Of a stretch of 64,000 nt of DNA, positions 42,406 through 52,208 are shown piece by piece. Origin of the DNA: Chitinophaga lutea (lineage in GTDB: Bacteria; Bacteroidota; Bacteroidia; Chitinophagales; Chitinophagaceae). Location: positions 1,736,001-1,800,000 of the forward strand of contig NZ_RPDH01000001.1 of the NCBI RefSeq assembly GCF_003813775.1, written 5' to 3'. Within the stretch, counting starts at the first letter, position 1, and every line of letters begins with the position of its first letter. The position numbers and the translations under genes were made by a program. The notes beneath the pieces are model-generated. The model ran no database searches, had not been told where the DNA came from, and saw nothing but the letters and a program-made list of their open reading frames with translations.

Positions 42406-44619
42406 CTATTCCACCCACACCTCATCACAGGCGATCATCGCTTTTTTATGAGCACGGAAGCGCCACTCCGGTAACTGCGGCCAGTTATCCGCCGTCAGTT
42501 TCAGGTACCGGGCGCTTCCGCCGCCTTTGTGATCAAAACGGTATTGCAGCCGCTGCACCGTATAATCCTCCTCCGGCATTACATTATTCACCACACCGAG
42601 CGAGCGGTAATTTTTGCCGTCGTCAGACACCCATACCTGCATCTTTGACGGCCGGAATATCCAGTGCCGCGCATCTTCCAGGAAAGTCAGCGAAACGTTC
42701 GTAAATGCAACGGGCTTTCCCAGATCCACCACAGCCGATAAAGGCTCTCCATAAAAACAGAGCCAGTTATAACTGAAATCCGTATAGCCGGGATTGCCGT
42801 CTGTCAAGGTCTGCGGCCCTTTCGCGGGATATTCGGGCGCCGGTGCCGACTGAAGGTGCACGGTGGCGCGCAGGGCTTTGTTGCTCCGCACGCCGTCTGC
42901 CAGTATTTTCTCCCATTCCTTTGCATACGCGTCCGGCGACGGGCCGCCTTCAGACAGTTCTTTCACGCCGGCTGCTTTACTGTTGGCGGTGAATCGGCGT
43001 ATCCTGTCCGCCAGTCCGGGCCTCACTATCCACCCGTTTCCCTGCCGTTCAAAAATGCCATGCTGTTCGATGCCGTAAAAACGGGCCTGCTGCAGGTACA
43101 CATATTCCTGCGTCAGGCGGATGCGCTCCACGCGTTCATGAAGCGTGGCGTTCCCTTCCACGGCAGCTTCCGCTTTGTCGAGCAGCTGGCTGTATTTGTC
43201 CATGTGCATGGGAGAGAGGAAAGTGTTGTATTCGTTGACGGGGTTGCCGTAAATGTCCAGCTTCGGTTGCAGCGCGGCGGCCTGATCCAGCAGCGCCAGG
43301 TATTCTATTATCGGACCGGCGGCACGGCCGTAGTAACCTGTCAGGAATTCCGATTTCAATTGCTCTACGTCTGCATCCGGGCTCCATAGCAGCCGGGCTG
43401 CGAGATGCCCTTTCAGTTCCGCGAGTTCGCTGTACGTATAGCCGCTGCCCTGTTCGAACACACCTGCCACCTGCTGTTTTTTCAGGAACTGCATGTTGGG
43501 CTGCAGCGTGGCGATATTCGGGAAGATGGTGAGATAGTTCGTGAACTGGGTGCAATAGTCCCAGATAAAAATGTTGGGGGTTTTAGCGTACCAGCCATTG
43601 AGGCGGCTGCGGAAAGCCGCTGCGGAGCTTTCACGGTCAAGTGGGCGGCTGCGGTATACTTCGATGTTGCTCAACATCACATACACATTCGGCGCGGGCC
43701 GTAAATGCAGGGTGGGTTGCGCAGAGTAAGTGTAGGCCAGCGTGGTGAATATCTTATCCGGAAAGCGTGCCGCCACTTTATTGACGAACTGCACCAGTGA
43801 GCCTTGCGGGCCGCCTTCGCGTTTATCCACAGCGGCACACCGGTCGCACTCGCAATAGCCCACGTCGTCGTTAGGGCTGATGGACCAGTATAATGCATCG
43901 GGCTGCTCCGTCATCCGCTGTTTCAAAGCGGCCACGGTGATATCGAAAACGGCCTCGTTACTCAGACACAACTGTGTGGCTTTGCGCGTACCGTTCACCA
44001 GCGAAAAATATTCAGGATGCTGTTTGAAATAAGTACCCGCCGGCACCAGTTTGTTGAAGGAATGTCCCCAGAGCCCCCAGAGGTCTTCGAACCGGTGAAG
44101 ACGGTGCCAGTCGAGGTACTCTGCATCCGTGCAGGCCGCCGGCATGTACACTTCGCGGTAGCGGAATGCCGGCGCCTCATTAACCCGAACATTCCCCGGC
44201 ACAACGACCGTGTTCTTCGAAGGCGTATAAGCGGGCCCGCCATCCCATTTGCGGCAGCCGAGCAATTGCTCAACGAAAGCGTAAGCACCGTAAAGGACGC
44301 CTTTTCCTGGCCCACCCGTGATGACCAGCGATGTTCCTTCCACGTTGATCCGGAAACGCTCCGGCTGCATATTTTTATCGTACGTAACGCGCAATGATTT
44401 TTCACCTGCCGCCGCTTCTTCTTTCACCGCCAGTTTTACGCCGGACACGGCTTCCACATACCGCATCAAAACAGCCGCCGCTTTTTTCCCGTGCGCACCT
44501 GCGTCAGGCGCGAGACTGATGTGGTAATCGCTGCGCCCGCCCGCTACCAGCGTGATGTCGCCGCAGTGGCCGGGAAACGATGCCGCAAGCAGGCAGCAGA
44601 TGGACAATAGCGGTTTCAT
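42406..44619 (-). CDS. DUF4838 secreted protein with F5/8-type C-terminus
   Basis: 737 residues: signal peptide (about 1-19), an N-terminal alpha-glucuronidase-like beta/alpha domain (about 25-130; LRVTYDKN, GGPGKGVLYGAYAFVEQLLG), a large DUF4838 TIM-barrel-like domain (about 150-590; YWSISPNDDVGYCECDRC, FIWDYCTQF) and a C-terminal discoidin/F5-8C-like beta sandwich (about 610-737; VSLTFLEDARHW, SDDGKNYRSL). A glycoside hydrolase-type secreted enzyme is likely; the substrate is unknown. It is the last gene of the response regulator-HEAT-GT2-YaiO operon, 3 bp after the YaiO gene, so a role in trimming or releasing the product polysaccharide is an attractive inference. Confidence 0.85.
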   Translation of the reverse strand: MKPLLSICCLLAASFPGHCGDITLVAGGRSDYHISLAPDAGAHGKKAAAVLMRYVEAVSGVKLAVKEEAAAGEKSLRVTYDKNMQPERFRINVEGTSLVITGGPGKGVLYGAYAFVEQLLGCRKWDGGPAYTPSKNTVVVPGNVRVNEAPAFRYREVYMPAACTDAEYLDWHRLHRFEDLWGLWGHSFNKLVPAGTYFKQHPEYFSLVNGTRKATQLCLSNEAVFDITVAALKQRMTEQPDALYWSISPNDDVGYCECDRCAAVDKREGGPQGSLVQFVNKVAARFPDKIFTTLAYTYSAQPTLHLRPAPNVYVMLSNIEVYRSRPLDRESSAAAFRSRLNGWYAKTPNIFIWDYCTQFTNYLTIFPNIATLQPNMQFLKKQQVAGVFEQGSGYTYSELAELKGHLAARLLWSPDADVEQLKSEFLTGYYGRAAGPIIEYLALLDQAAALQPKLDIYGNPVNEYNTFLSPMHMDKYSQLLDKAEAAVEGNATLHERVERIRLTQEYVYLQQARFYGIEQHGIFERQGNGWIVRPGLADRIRRFTANSKAAGVKELSEGGPSPDAYAKEWEKILADGVRSNKALRATVHLQSAPAPEYPAKGPQTLTDGNPGYTDFSYNWLCFYGEPLSAVVDLGKPVAFTNVSLTFLEDARHWIFRPSKMQVWVSDDGKNYRSLGVVNNVMPEEDYTVQRLQYRFDHKGGGSARYLKLTADNWPQLPEWRFRAHKKAMIACDEVWVE

Positions 44620-44622
44620 GAT

Positions 44623-47184
44623 TTAAAATTTGCGCAGCAGCGTCAGGTAAATATCGAATTGATTGTAATGCCGGTCGTTGGTGAGGCGCTGGTACGTCCA
44701 GTTGCCGAACACGCCCATGGTGGTGCGGTAAGCAAATGTTTTCTGGAACCCGATGCCCGCGCCTCCCGCCAGGAATGTGGCCTGCTGGTTGAACTGGTAG
44801 TTGCGGCTCCTGTCGTCGGGCGTGTTGCCGAGCGACAAGGTAAGGGCGATGAAGTCCTGCTGTTCGTTCATGTAAAACCTGTTCGTCAGTACATATGCAT
44901 GATACCAGTTGCCGTCTTCCGTGATCACATATCCCCTCAGATTGGCCCAGTACGCGCCCCATGTTTTGGCGGCAGACCATACGGCGGCGTAGTTCGACGC
45001 GCTGTCGGTTTTCAGGTAACGCGCACCCAGCTCTGCTTCCCATTCGCGGCCCAGATTATGGAACAACGAATAACCCGCTCTGAATTTCGGGAACACGTCG
45101 CTCGGCGACCAGCCGAGAATACCGTAAGAATAGTACTTTTTATTGTGGGTATAATACGTTTCGGCCTCCAGCTGCACACCGCTGCCGGCCGCGCGGTCCG
45201 CATAACTCACCCGGCCGCCGATACTGCCCTTTTCATGAAAACGAAGGTATTGCAAAGCCGTGACATTGGCGGGCCGGCTACCGTTATCGTAGATACTTTG
45301 CAGGTGAATGATGCCCGCCTGGTTGCGGTAGGTTTTACCGCGCAGGCGGTTGTAATAATCGCGCAGGTATTTGTCTCCGGGCCGCGCTTCGAGTTGCATC
45401 GCTACCGTTGCGGCAGCGGCTTTATAATTCTGCTGCGCTTCGAGGGCGGCTGCTTTTTTCATGAGCAGCGTTTCATGTGCGGGCTGTAATTGCAGTCCCC
45501 TGTCGGCATAAGCTATCGCGCTGTCGTATTGATGTAAAGCGAGGAAACTATTGACGATCTGCTGTACCAGCAATGTATCGCCGGGCTGATAAGCGTACGC
45601 CTTACGGTAGGCAATCAGCGCACTGTCCCACGCCTGCGCCTGCTGCAGTTGGCGGCCATGGGCGGCCAGCTGTTCGGCATACATCTGTTGCAGTTCGTGG
45701 TTGCCTGGTGCGGCTTTCAGCAGTTCCCCCGAAATCGCGTACGCTTCCGGCAGGCGGTTCGCCGCCTGCAGCAGCGCGGATTTTTTCATGCGAATATCGT
45801 CGTTGGGGCCCAACACCGCCAGGGCACTGTCGCACAGCGCAATGGCGTTTGTTACGTTGCCGGTGCTGTTTTCGAGGTTGATGAGACTGGTCCATGCTTC
45901 CGGATTGGCTGGCGCGTAGCGCAGTGATGTTTCGAGCAGCGGTTTCGCTTTATCCGGCGCATTGTTCCGCAGTTGTTGCCGCGCGGTGGCGAGCAGCTGT
46001 TCCGCATAAGCCTGTTGATAGCGTTGATGGGCAGGCGCCGATTGCAGCAGTTGCCTTGTGATCGCGGCCGCTTCTTCGTACCGCTGTCCCGCTTCGAGCA
46101 GGCCGGCCTTTTTGAACAGCAGCATCGTATCTGCCGGTGCGTATTGCAGCAGTGTATCGATCAGGGCGCCGGCCGCGGCGTAATCGCCCGCACGGTCGTA
46201 TGCCGCCGCGCGTTGCAGCTGGATGTCGCGGAAGGCCTGCAGGTTGCGGCTGTTCGCGTTTTTCTGTAAAAGCTGGCGGGCTGTAACGGCCGCTTCGTCG
46301 TACCGGTGCAACTCCTGCAGCAGACCGGTTTTCCGGCGAAGCAGGTCTTCGTCGCTGCCGAAACGCGAGAGCGCTTTGTTGAGCCAGCGGAGCGCCGGTT
46401 CGTATTGCTGCTGCTGGTGATAACTGTTGATGATGGCGAGGAAGGCATCTCTATTGCCCGGCGCTTCTGCCAGTATTTTCTCCGCCACCGCCCTTGTTTC
46501 GTGATGATTGTTTCTTTTGCGTGCGGCAACCAGTGCGGTTTCCAGCCGGTCGAGCACCACAAGTTTCGGGTCCGGCGGGGGCGCCGGTTTTTCTTCAGGC
46601 TGCAGGGCCGCGCGGGCCAGGCGTTCCTTTTCCTGTGCCGCCGCTTCCCGCATCGCGCGCACCTTCGCGTCGTTGCCGTAATGGCTGTTCAGTATCGTCA
46701 GCACCTCGTCTGCGGCGTTGGTTTGATGGAACTCCGTGAGCAGGCCGTGTTTTTTAAAGAGCAGTTCCTTGTTCAGCGGATCCTGTTCCAGCGCCATATC
46801 GATGTAACAGATGGCCTCTTTTCCGCGCCCGAGGCTGTTTTCAAGGTTAATGAGGTAAGCGAGCGCTTCCGTGTTGGGCGGCTGTTTTTTCAGCACCTCC
46901 AGCCATTCCAGCCTTGCCGCCGCGGGCTGGCGGGTGAGCAGGTACAGCCTTCCCAGCAGCAGTTTTACATCAGGGTATCCAGGCGACTGCTCCAGCGCCT
47001 TGCGGCATAAGGAGATCGCCTTTTCGTAATTGTGGTGTTCATTGGTTTCTTCCAGCGCCATCGTCAGCAGCTGATCGGACGACAGCAGCCCTTTCCGCTG
47101 CGCGGACACATCCGCGGCCGTCAGCATCAGCCCTAAACAAAAGACGTAGATCATTCTGTGGTTCATCGCACTACACGTTTTCAT
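44623..47184 (-). CDS. TPR-rich protein with YaiO-type outer-membrane barrel
   Basis: 853 residues: signal peptide (about 1-28, VSAQ), then about 16 TPR-like helical repeats (about 35-600) and a C-terminal YaiO-family beta barrel (about 615-853), starting with IIHLQSIYDNGSRPANVTALQYLRF-like strands and ending in the aromatic strand IYLTLLRKF. The combination of a periplasmic TPR superhelix with an outer-membrane barrel recalls PgaA, BcsC and AlgK/AlgE exopolysaccharide exporters. It starts 2 bp after the GT2 stop. Met7 and Met11 are alternative starts. Confidence 0.87.
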   Translation of the reverse strand: MKTCSAMNHRMIYVFCLGLMLTAADVSAQRKGLLSSDQLLTMALEETNEHHNYEKAISLCRKALEQSPGYPDVKLLLGRLYLLTRQPAAARLEWLEVLKKQPPNTEALAYLINLENSLGRGKEAICYIDMALEQDPLNKELLFKKHGLLTEFHQTNAADEVLTILNSHYGNDAKVRAMREAAAQEKERLARAALQPEEKPAPPPDPKLVVLDRLETALVAARKRNNHHETRAVAEKILAEAPGNRDAFLAIINSYHQQQQYEPALRWLNKALSRFGSDEDLLRRKTGLLQELHRYDEAAVTARQLLQKNANSRNLQAFRDIQLQRAAAYDRAGDYAAAGALIDTLLQYAPADTMLLFKKAGLLEAGQRYEEAAAITRQLLQSAPAHQRYQQAYAEQLLATARQQLRNNAPDKAKPLLETSLRYAPANPEAWTSLINLENSTGNVTNAIALCDSALAVLGPNDDIRMKKSALLQAANRLPEAYAISGELLKAAPGNHELQQMYAEQLAAHGRQLQQAQAWDSALIAYRKAYAYQPGDTLLVQQIVNSFLALHQYDSAIAYADRGLQLQPAHETLLMKKAAALEAQQNYKAAAATVAMQLEARPGDKYLRDYYNRLRGKTYRNQAGIIHLQSIYDNGSRPANVTALQYLRFHEKGSIGGRVSYADRAAGSGVQLEAETYYTHNKKYYSYGILGWSPSDVFPKFRAGYSLFHNLGREWEAELGARYLKTDSASNYAAVWSAAKTWGAYWANLRGYVITEDGNWYHAYVLTNRFYMNEQQDFIALTLSLGNTPDDRSRNYQFNQQATFLAGGAGIGFQKTFAYRTTMGVFGNWTYQRLTNDRHYNQFDIYLTLLRKF

Positions 47185-47186
47185 GA

Positions 47187-48632
47187 TTATTTACACGCGG
47201 GTTTTACCTGTTGTTTGAATCCTTTTCGCTGCATGTTTCCCCAGCCGTGTTTTTTACCTGTGAGCTGGTAGAAATATCCTTTGATCGAAAAGAACAACAC
47301 CAGTGGATGATAGATCAGCGGTTCCAGGAAGGCCATCAGGCAAAGGCCCGCCACGTCTTTCCAGCTGCGGTAGTACTGGAAGGTGAATTGGTCCCACAGC
47401 ACCGCCAAAGACGATATCAGCACCGAGAAGGTGTAGATGAACAACAGCAGGATCACCGCAAAATCCCAGTTGATGATGTTAAAAACGATGATGTAGATAT
47501 AATACAGGATCCCGGTGAATTCAATCACCGGCGCCAGCAGTTCGAAGAGGAAATTGTACGGGAACACCACGAGCCCCAGCCTTTTGTATTTCGGGTTGAA
47601 GAGCACGTGCCGGTGTTTGCCGAATATTTGCATGAGGCCACGGGCCCAGCGCGTGCGCTGGCGGCCGAATACTTTCAGGGTCGACGGGCCTTCCGTCCAG
47701 CACAATGTTTCGGGAATATACCGCACCGCGTATTCCTGCTTTTGTTCGCACATGTATTTGCACATGCGTATCACCATGTCCATATCCTCGCCCATGGAAG
47801 CGGGATCATATCCGCCGGTTTTAATGAGGATTTCCTTGTCGAACAATCCCAGCCCGCCGGATACGTTCGGTACGGCGTTGATGAACGTCCAGCCCATTTT
47901 CCCGAGCACGAAAGAGCGCACGTATTCCATTTCCTGGAACCGCGGCAGCAGGTCTTCCGGCGGGTGTACGGCCGTGAGCATGCCGGCATCCGTTTCGCAG
48001 GAATTGGCCATGCGCAGCGGGGCGCCGGTGGCGATCACTCTTTTTTCTTCGTCCATAAACGGGCGTATCAGTTTCAGCAGGGTATCGCGGTTGAGGATAC
48101 AGTCCACGTCCGTATTGAGGATATAACCGAAAGCCGCAGCGTTGATGCCGGCGTTGGCCGCGTCCGCCTTGCTTTTACCGTTCTCTTTGTCGAGCACCAG
48201 CAATTTGGCGTAAGCGGGATTGGCGGATTTGAAGAAACGTTTCACCGGTTGCGAAAACAACTGCGGATGATAGGCATAGTCGATTTCCGAGAGGTCGAAC
48301 TCGCGGATAAGTTTTTCGAGCGTATCGTCGGTACTGCCGTCGTTAACGATGATCACCTCAAAGCGCGGATAGTTCAGGGCAAGCAGGGAACGTACGTTCG
48401 AGATGATGGTAACGCCTTCGTTATACGCGGGCGCCACTACGGAAATGCCCGGTGTAAGCGGAGACTCCACCAGGGTGATGGTTTCCCTGATCCTGTTTTT
48501 CCAGGCGTACCGCCGGATGGCGATCAGCGAGAGCGTTGAGAGTAAGGTATAAAATGCAAAGAGGCATACGCAGTAAAAGAACACCGAGTGCTCATAAAAT
48601 CTCACGATATGCTCCCAGATGGTATGCTGCAT
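47187..48632 (-). CDS. Processive-type glycosyltransferase family 2
   Basis: Start set at MQHTIWEHIV (48632; 481 residues), whose ATG shares an A with the upstream stop; the longer frame lies in the HEAT gene. N-terminal membrane helix (about 18-40), GT-A domain (about 60-330) and three to four C-terminal membrane helices. Complete D,D,D,QxxRW signature: Asp98 (VNDGSTDD), DVD at 175-177, GED at 281-283 and QRTRW at 325-329. This pattern is shared with PgaC, cellulose and hyaluronan synthases, so it may polymerise a beta-linked polysaccharide while extruding it. No PilZ domain. Confidence 0.92.
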   Translation of the reverse strand: MQHTIWEHIVRFYEHSVFFYCVCLFAFYTLLSTLSLIAIRRYAWKNRIRETITLVESPLTPGISVVAPAYNEGVTIISNVRSLLALNYPRFEVIIVNDGSTDDTLEKLIREFDLSEIDYAYHPQLFSQPVKRFFKSANPAYAKLLVLDKENGKSKADAANAGINAAAFGYILNTDVDCILNRDTLLKLIRPFMDEEKRVIATGAPLRMANSCETDAGMLTAVHPPEDLLPRFQEMEYVRSFVLGKMGWTFINAVPNVSGGLGLFDKEILIKTGGYDPASMGEDMDMVIRMCKYMCEQKQEYAVRYIPETLCWTEGPSTLKVFGRQRTRWARGLMQIFGKHRHVLFNPKYKRLGLVVFPYNFLFELLAPVIEFTGILYYIYIIVFNIINWDFAVILLLFIYTFSVLISSLAVLWDQFTFQYYRSWKDVAGLCLMAFLEPLIYHPLVLFFSIKGYFYQLTGKKHGWGNMQRKGFKQQVKPACK

Positions 48633-49777
48633 CAGAATTTGATTGAAGGGTTGAGACTGTGCTGGAGAATGACATGCTGCATGCCCACGCTTTCGGCCTG
48701 CAGGTCCCACAGCATGGGCTGCGCCAGTACATCGTGGTGGACGATTGAACGGGCGGCCTGCTTTTTCAGGTCGAAGTCCTGCGCGTGCAGAAATTCCTGT
48801 TTCAGGAATCCCAGTTGTTTGCCCGAGCCGATGCGGCCGAGGGCTTTTAGGATCTCACTTTTGCAGGACTGGGGCTGGGTGGGGTACATAGCCACCAGCG
48901 CTTCTTCCGTTTCTTCGGCCATCAGCTTGCCCAGGCTGTTGATGGCAAGGGCGCGCAATTGCACGTCGTCCGACGGCAACAGGCGGCTGATGGCCGGTAT
49001 TGCTTCGTATTGTTGAAAGTGCGCCGCCATTTTGAGAGAAAACGAGATAACAGTTGGATGGAAGGCCGGTTGGATCCATTGCGCGAAGGAAGGGGCGGGC
49101 AGGTCCTTCCGTTGTGAAATCACCCGGAACAGTTCAAACTGTTCCCAGGGCAGCAATGGTGTGTCGATATTTGAAAAGAAGTCGAGCGGATGCTGCGCGG
49201 AACATTTCGCCAGGTAACAGCGGGCCATTTCGCGTACATAGCGGTGGCTGCTGGTGGTCATGGGCAAAACGACGGCTTCGTCCACGATGATTTCCATATT
49301 GAACAATTCGCTGAGGGCTTCCACCACCAGCGGCGGATGGCCGCTCCGGAGCTTTTGCAGCGCTTGCTCGTGCAGCCCCAGCGCTTCGTACAGCTGGCGG
49401 AACGCGGCGGCAGACACGCCGGAGAAATTACGGCGGTAGTGCAGTATTTTCTGCACCACCAGCTTCCGGGCCCAGGCCCGGTGGAGGGGTAACTGCCGGA
49501 AAGCCGCTACCGGCAACTCCGGGGGCTCCGTTGCGAGAATGCACTGCATCATATATTCCAGTATCAGCGCATCTATCTGTACCGATACCGGTTTATTCCG
49601 GCGGTCCCTGTAATATTTCAAGCCCCTGGACAGCATCAGCCCCAGGTAAGCCAGCAGGGTGCCGGCAATGGCGATCAGAGAAACGATAATGGCAGACTGG
49701 ATGAAAAGCGGCAGATAGGCAAAATCTTCCCTTACCTCCAGCAACCAGGCTTGCACCCACTGAAAGATTGACACCAT
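48632..49777 (-). CDS. Membrane-anchored HEAT-repeat protein
   Basis: 381 residues: a single membrane helix (about 23-49) followed by a cytoplasmic basic stretch and an alpha-solenoid of HEAT-like repeats (about 70-370; LRALAINSLGKLMAEET, CKSEILKALGRIGSGKQLGFL). No catalytic motif. The stop overlaps the GT2 start by one base (TGATG), so the two are made together; a scaffold or regulatory subunit of the synthase is the natural reading. Preceded by the response regulator gene with an 18-bp gap. Confidence 0.87.
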   Translation of the reverse strand: MVSIFQWVQAWLLEVREDFAYLPLFIQSAIIVSLIAIAGTLLAYLGLMLSRGLKYYRDRRNKPVSVQIDALILEYMMQCILATEPPELPVAAFRQLPLHRAWARKLVVQKILHYRRNFSGVSAAAFRQLYEALGLHEQALQKLRSGHPPLVVEALSELFNMEIIVDEAVVLPMTTSSHRYVREMARCYLAKCSAQHPLDFFSNIDTPLLPWEQFELFRVISQRKDLPAPSFAQWIQPAFHPTVISFSLKMAAHFQQYEAIPAISRLLPSDDVQLRALAINSLGKLMAEETEEALVAMYPTQPQSCKSEILKALGRIGSGKQLGFLKQEFLHAQDFDLKKQAARSIVHHDVLAQPMLWDLQAESVGMQHVILQHSLNPSIKF

Positions 49778-49795
49778 AAAAAGAAATAAGCAGAA

Positions 49796-50176
49796 TTATT
49801 GAATCCCCTGTTTTTTGAGTAGCAGCCTGTTCACCCGCGAAATCAGCTCGCTGGGCGTCACCGGCTTTTTCAGATAATCGTCCGCACCCAGGTTGAAGGC
49901 ATCCTGGATGGTTTTTTCATGCGCCACCGACGACACGACCATCACCGGGGTATTCCCCTGCAACTCGTTCATCTTCAGTCGGCTGATCAGTTCCATGCCG
50001 CTCGCAAATGGCAGCATCAGGTCGGTGATAATCAGGTCGAATTGTGTTTCCTGCAAAAATTTAAGCGCGTCTTTTCCGTTCTGCGCAATCGTAATCGTGT
50101 GCCCCTGCTTGCTCAACATTAATGTAAGCGCGCGGCACATGAGAACGTCATCCTCAATAACCAGTATTCTAGGCAT
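49796..50176 (-). CDS. Receiver-only response regulator
   Basis: 126 residues, a CheY-like receiver with no output domain. Acidic pocket Glu8-Asp9-Asp10, phosphoacceptor Asp52 (IITDLMLP), Ser82/83 and Lys104 (YLKKPV) are all present, so it should be phosphorylatable. It is the first gene of a five-gene operon (receiver, HEAT, GT2, TPR/YaiO, DUF4838). No histidine kinase lies nearby. With no DNA-binding domain it probably acts by protein contact, perhaps with the HEAT protein. Confidence 0.92.
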   Translation of the reverse strand: MPRILVIEDDVLMCRALTLMLSKQGHTITIAQNGKDALKFLQETQFDLIITDLMLPFASGMELISRLKMNELQGNTPVMVVSSVAHEKTIQDAFNLGADDYLKKPVTPSELISRVNRLLLKKQGIQ

Positions 50177-50520
50177 ACTTAGTGGTTTAGGCTAATGAAA
50201 TGTTAATAGGTCAAATTTCTCTGCGTTCGTTCACTGCAAAACAGAGCAGGATTTAAAAGGATGGTACAAAGAGGAGATATCAGCGTTCCCTGATACCCGG
50301 TTGCAGGATGTGGTTAAAATTATTGAGTAGAAAAGTACTTTCGGGCCAGCCTGTCCCCTAACTTACTAAATTCATGCCAAAATATTGCAGTGGCAGTCAT
50401 TATAACCGGAATGTATATGTGAAATTTTTATACATTGAAAGGTGTTGCAACAAAAAAAGAAGCGGCCTTGCCACATTGATACTGGCAAGGCCGCTTCCGT
50501 TCAATAATTTATCCGCTGTG
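50177..50520. other. Intergenic region upstream of the exopolysaccharide-like operon
   Basis: 344 bases. The right end holds the terminator of the GT39 gene (50452-50497). The left part should carry the promoter of the response-regulator operon, but I see no exact TAnnTTTG there. No gene seen. Confidence 0.6.
50452..50497 (-). terminator. Intrinsic terminator of the GT39 gene
   Basis: A 15-bp perfect stem (50459-50473 with 50483-50497), 9-nt loop, followed on the minus strand by seven T. Confidence 0.9.
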
Positions 50521-52194
50521 CTATTCGGCTTTCAGTTTGATGAGCGGACTGTTGTGCGTGGGTTCCAGGCCGGCCGGTGCGGGCAATGTGATTTTCAGCA
50601 TATAATCGCCCTTTTCCACCGGTACCTTCACCGGTATCACCACGCTGTCTCGCTGCAGCGCTTCGGCCAGCGGAAGCGTTCCCCGAACGGTTTCATTGCC
50701 GCTTTTTCCGTTCCAGAGCATATACCCCACCGTAGGGGGCATATTGGCAGGCCCTATCTGCACCGGCGCATCATATCCGTTTTTCACACCCAGTTTCAGA
50801 AAAAGCGTATCACCACCCCGTCCGGTTAATCGGGTATGCACGGGCTCGAACTGGATGAGCTGGTAGGAGTAATACGGCGAATCGGTCCGGTAAAACAGGA
50901 GGCCCTGGGTACGTTGCAGGCTGTCGCCTTCGGGAATGTACGGCCGGTGGTTCGACACCAGCAGGATGTTTTTGCCCCAGAGCGATTCTTCGGTATGCCA
51001 GTAGTTGTACTGGCTCCTGCGGGCGAAAACACTGTTGATGCTATACGAAACGCCGCCGGCGTAGAACATGTATTTGGAAGGGGATTGGTAGCTGCTCACA
51101 AACACCACGGGCCTTCCGGCGGCTTGCTGCGCGAGCTCGGCCGTCCAGGTTTTGTTGTGATGTATTTCTGGGCGGATCTCCACGCCGGGCGCAAAGTCCC
51201 ACACCATGTACACCCGCACCACCAGCACCAACAATAACGATAGCCACCAGGTTTTTTGCAGCACCTTCGCGGAAAAACCCTGTCGTACAATACCCTGGTG
51301 CGCGAGCACCATCAACGGGGCGAATATCATCACGGTCCAGTTGGCTTCCACGCGGCCTTTGAAAGTGCTGAGCAGGAAAAAAGCCAGCACGCCCACGAGG
51401 CTGAATTTCAGCGCCCGCTCAAAACTGTTCTGCACCTGCGCGCGGAACGCATAATACAGCAGCAGCCAGCCCACCAGAGGACCGAAGAGCAATATCTGGC
51501 CGGCAATATAATCGAGCGAAAAACTGATGTCGTAGGCCGATGCATTGCGTTCCACCAGGTGATATTGCAGGGAAGGGAAGTTATGCGTGTACTGCCAGTA
51601 CAGGTGCGGGAAGAACAGCAGGGAGGTGACCACTACCGCCACATAAAAGCGGTACAGCCTCAGCAGGTGCAGGTTCGACAGCACCGTAAAAAACACCAGC
51701 AGCACGCCGTGGTATTTGCTGTAAAACATCAGCGCCATGCTGACCGCGAGCAACAGGGTATTTTTCCAGCTCTGCGACGCCAGGAAATTGCGGTAGAGAT
51801 AAAAATACAGCGTGGCGAAAAATATCAGTGGTATGTCGGGTACGGCCAGGATGCCGCCTACCTGCATAGCGCCCATGCCGGCGAGGATGAGATAAAAAAC
51901 GACGTTGTTTTTCCGGGGTATCAGCCGGTCTACGAGCAGCAGCGTCAGCACGTTGAGCACCACCATGCCCAGCCGCACACCCAGTTCGTTAGGAAAGAGG
52001 GCGTAACCGAGTTTGATGAGTATGGCGATCATCGGCGGATGGTCGAAGTACCCCCAGTCGAGGTGGCGGGAGTATACCCAGTAATACGCCTCATCGTCCA
52101 TCAGTTCGGTGAACGAGGCCTGTAAAACGGCCAGTAGGGCCCATAGGGCGATGACGCCGTATTTATACTGGTTTTTGGTCAAAAAGCGGATCAT
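50521..52194 (-). CDS. GT39/ArnT-like glycosyltransferase
   Basis: 557 residues with about ten membrane helices in the first 400 residues and a soluble C-terminal beta-rich domain (about 420-557). The GT-C motif is clear: DDEAYYW (Asp33-Glu35) in the first loop and GYFDHPP (Asp51). Dolichol/undecaprenyl-phosphate-sugar-dependent transferases of this family (PMT, ArnT) modify lipids or proteins in the periplasm. The acceptor is unknown. It lies 14 bp after an omega-amidase gene. Confidence 0.88.
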   Translation of the reverse strand: MIRFLTKNQYKYGVIALWALLAVLQASFTELMDDEAYYWVYSRHLDWGYFDHPPMIAILIKLGYALFPNELGVRLGMVVLNVLTLLLVDRLIPRKNNVVFYLILAGMGAMQVGGILAVPDIPLIFFATLYFYLYRNFLASQSWKNTLLLAVSMALMFYSKYHGVLLVFFTVLSNLHLLRLYRFYVAVVVTSLLFFPHLYWQYTHNFPSLQYHLVERNASAYDISFSLDYIAGQILLFGPLVGWLLLYYAFRAQVQNSFERALKFSLVGVLAFFLLSTFKGRVEANWTVMIFAPLMVLAHQGIVRQGFSAKVLQKTWWLSLLLVLVVRVYMVWDFAPGVEIRPEIHHNKTWTAELAQQAAGRPVVFVSSYQSPSKYMFYAGGVSYSINSVFARRSQYNYWHTEESLWGKNILLVSNHRPYIPEGDSLQRTQGLLFYRTDSPYYSYQLIQFEPVHTRLTGRGGDTLFLKLGVKNGYDAPVQIGPANMPPTVGYMLWNGKSGNETVRGTLPLAEALQRDSVVIPVKVPVEKGDYMLKITLPAPAGLEPTHNSPLIKLKAE

Positions 52195-52208
52195 GTCCGC
52201 GAAGATAA

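Noticed and set aside
42400..42410. Missing terminator between thiL and the DUF4838 gene as an assembly error
   Set aside because: Two intact convergent genes ending 3 bp apart can occur naturally; nothing else suggests a misassembly.
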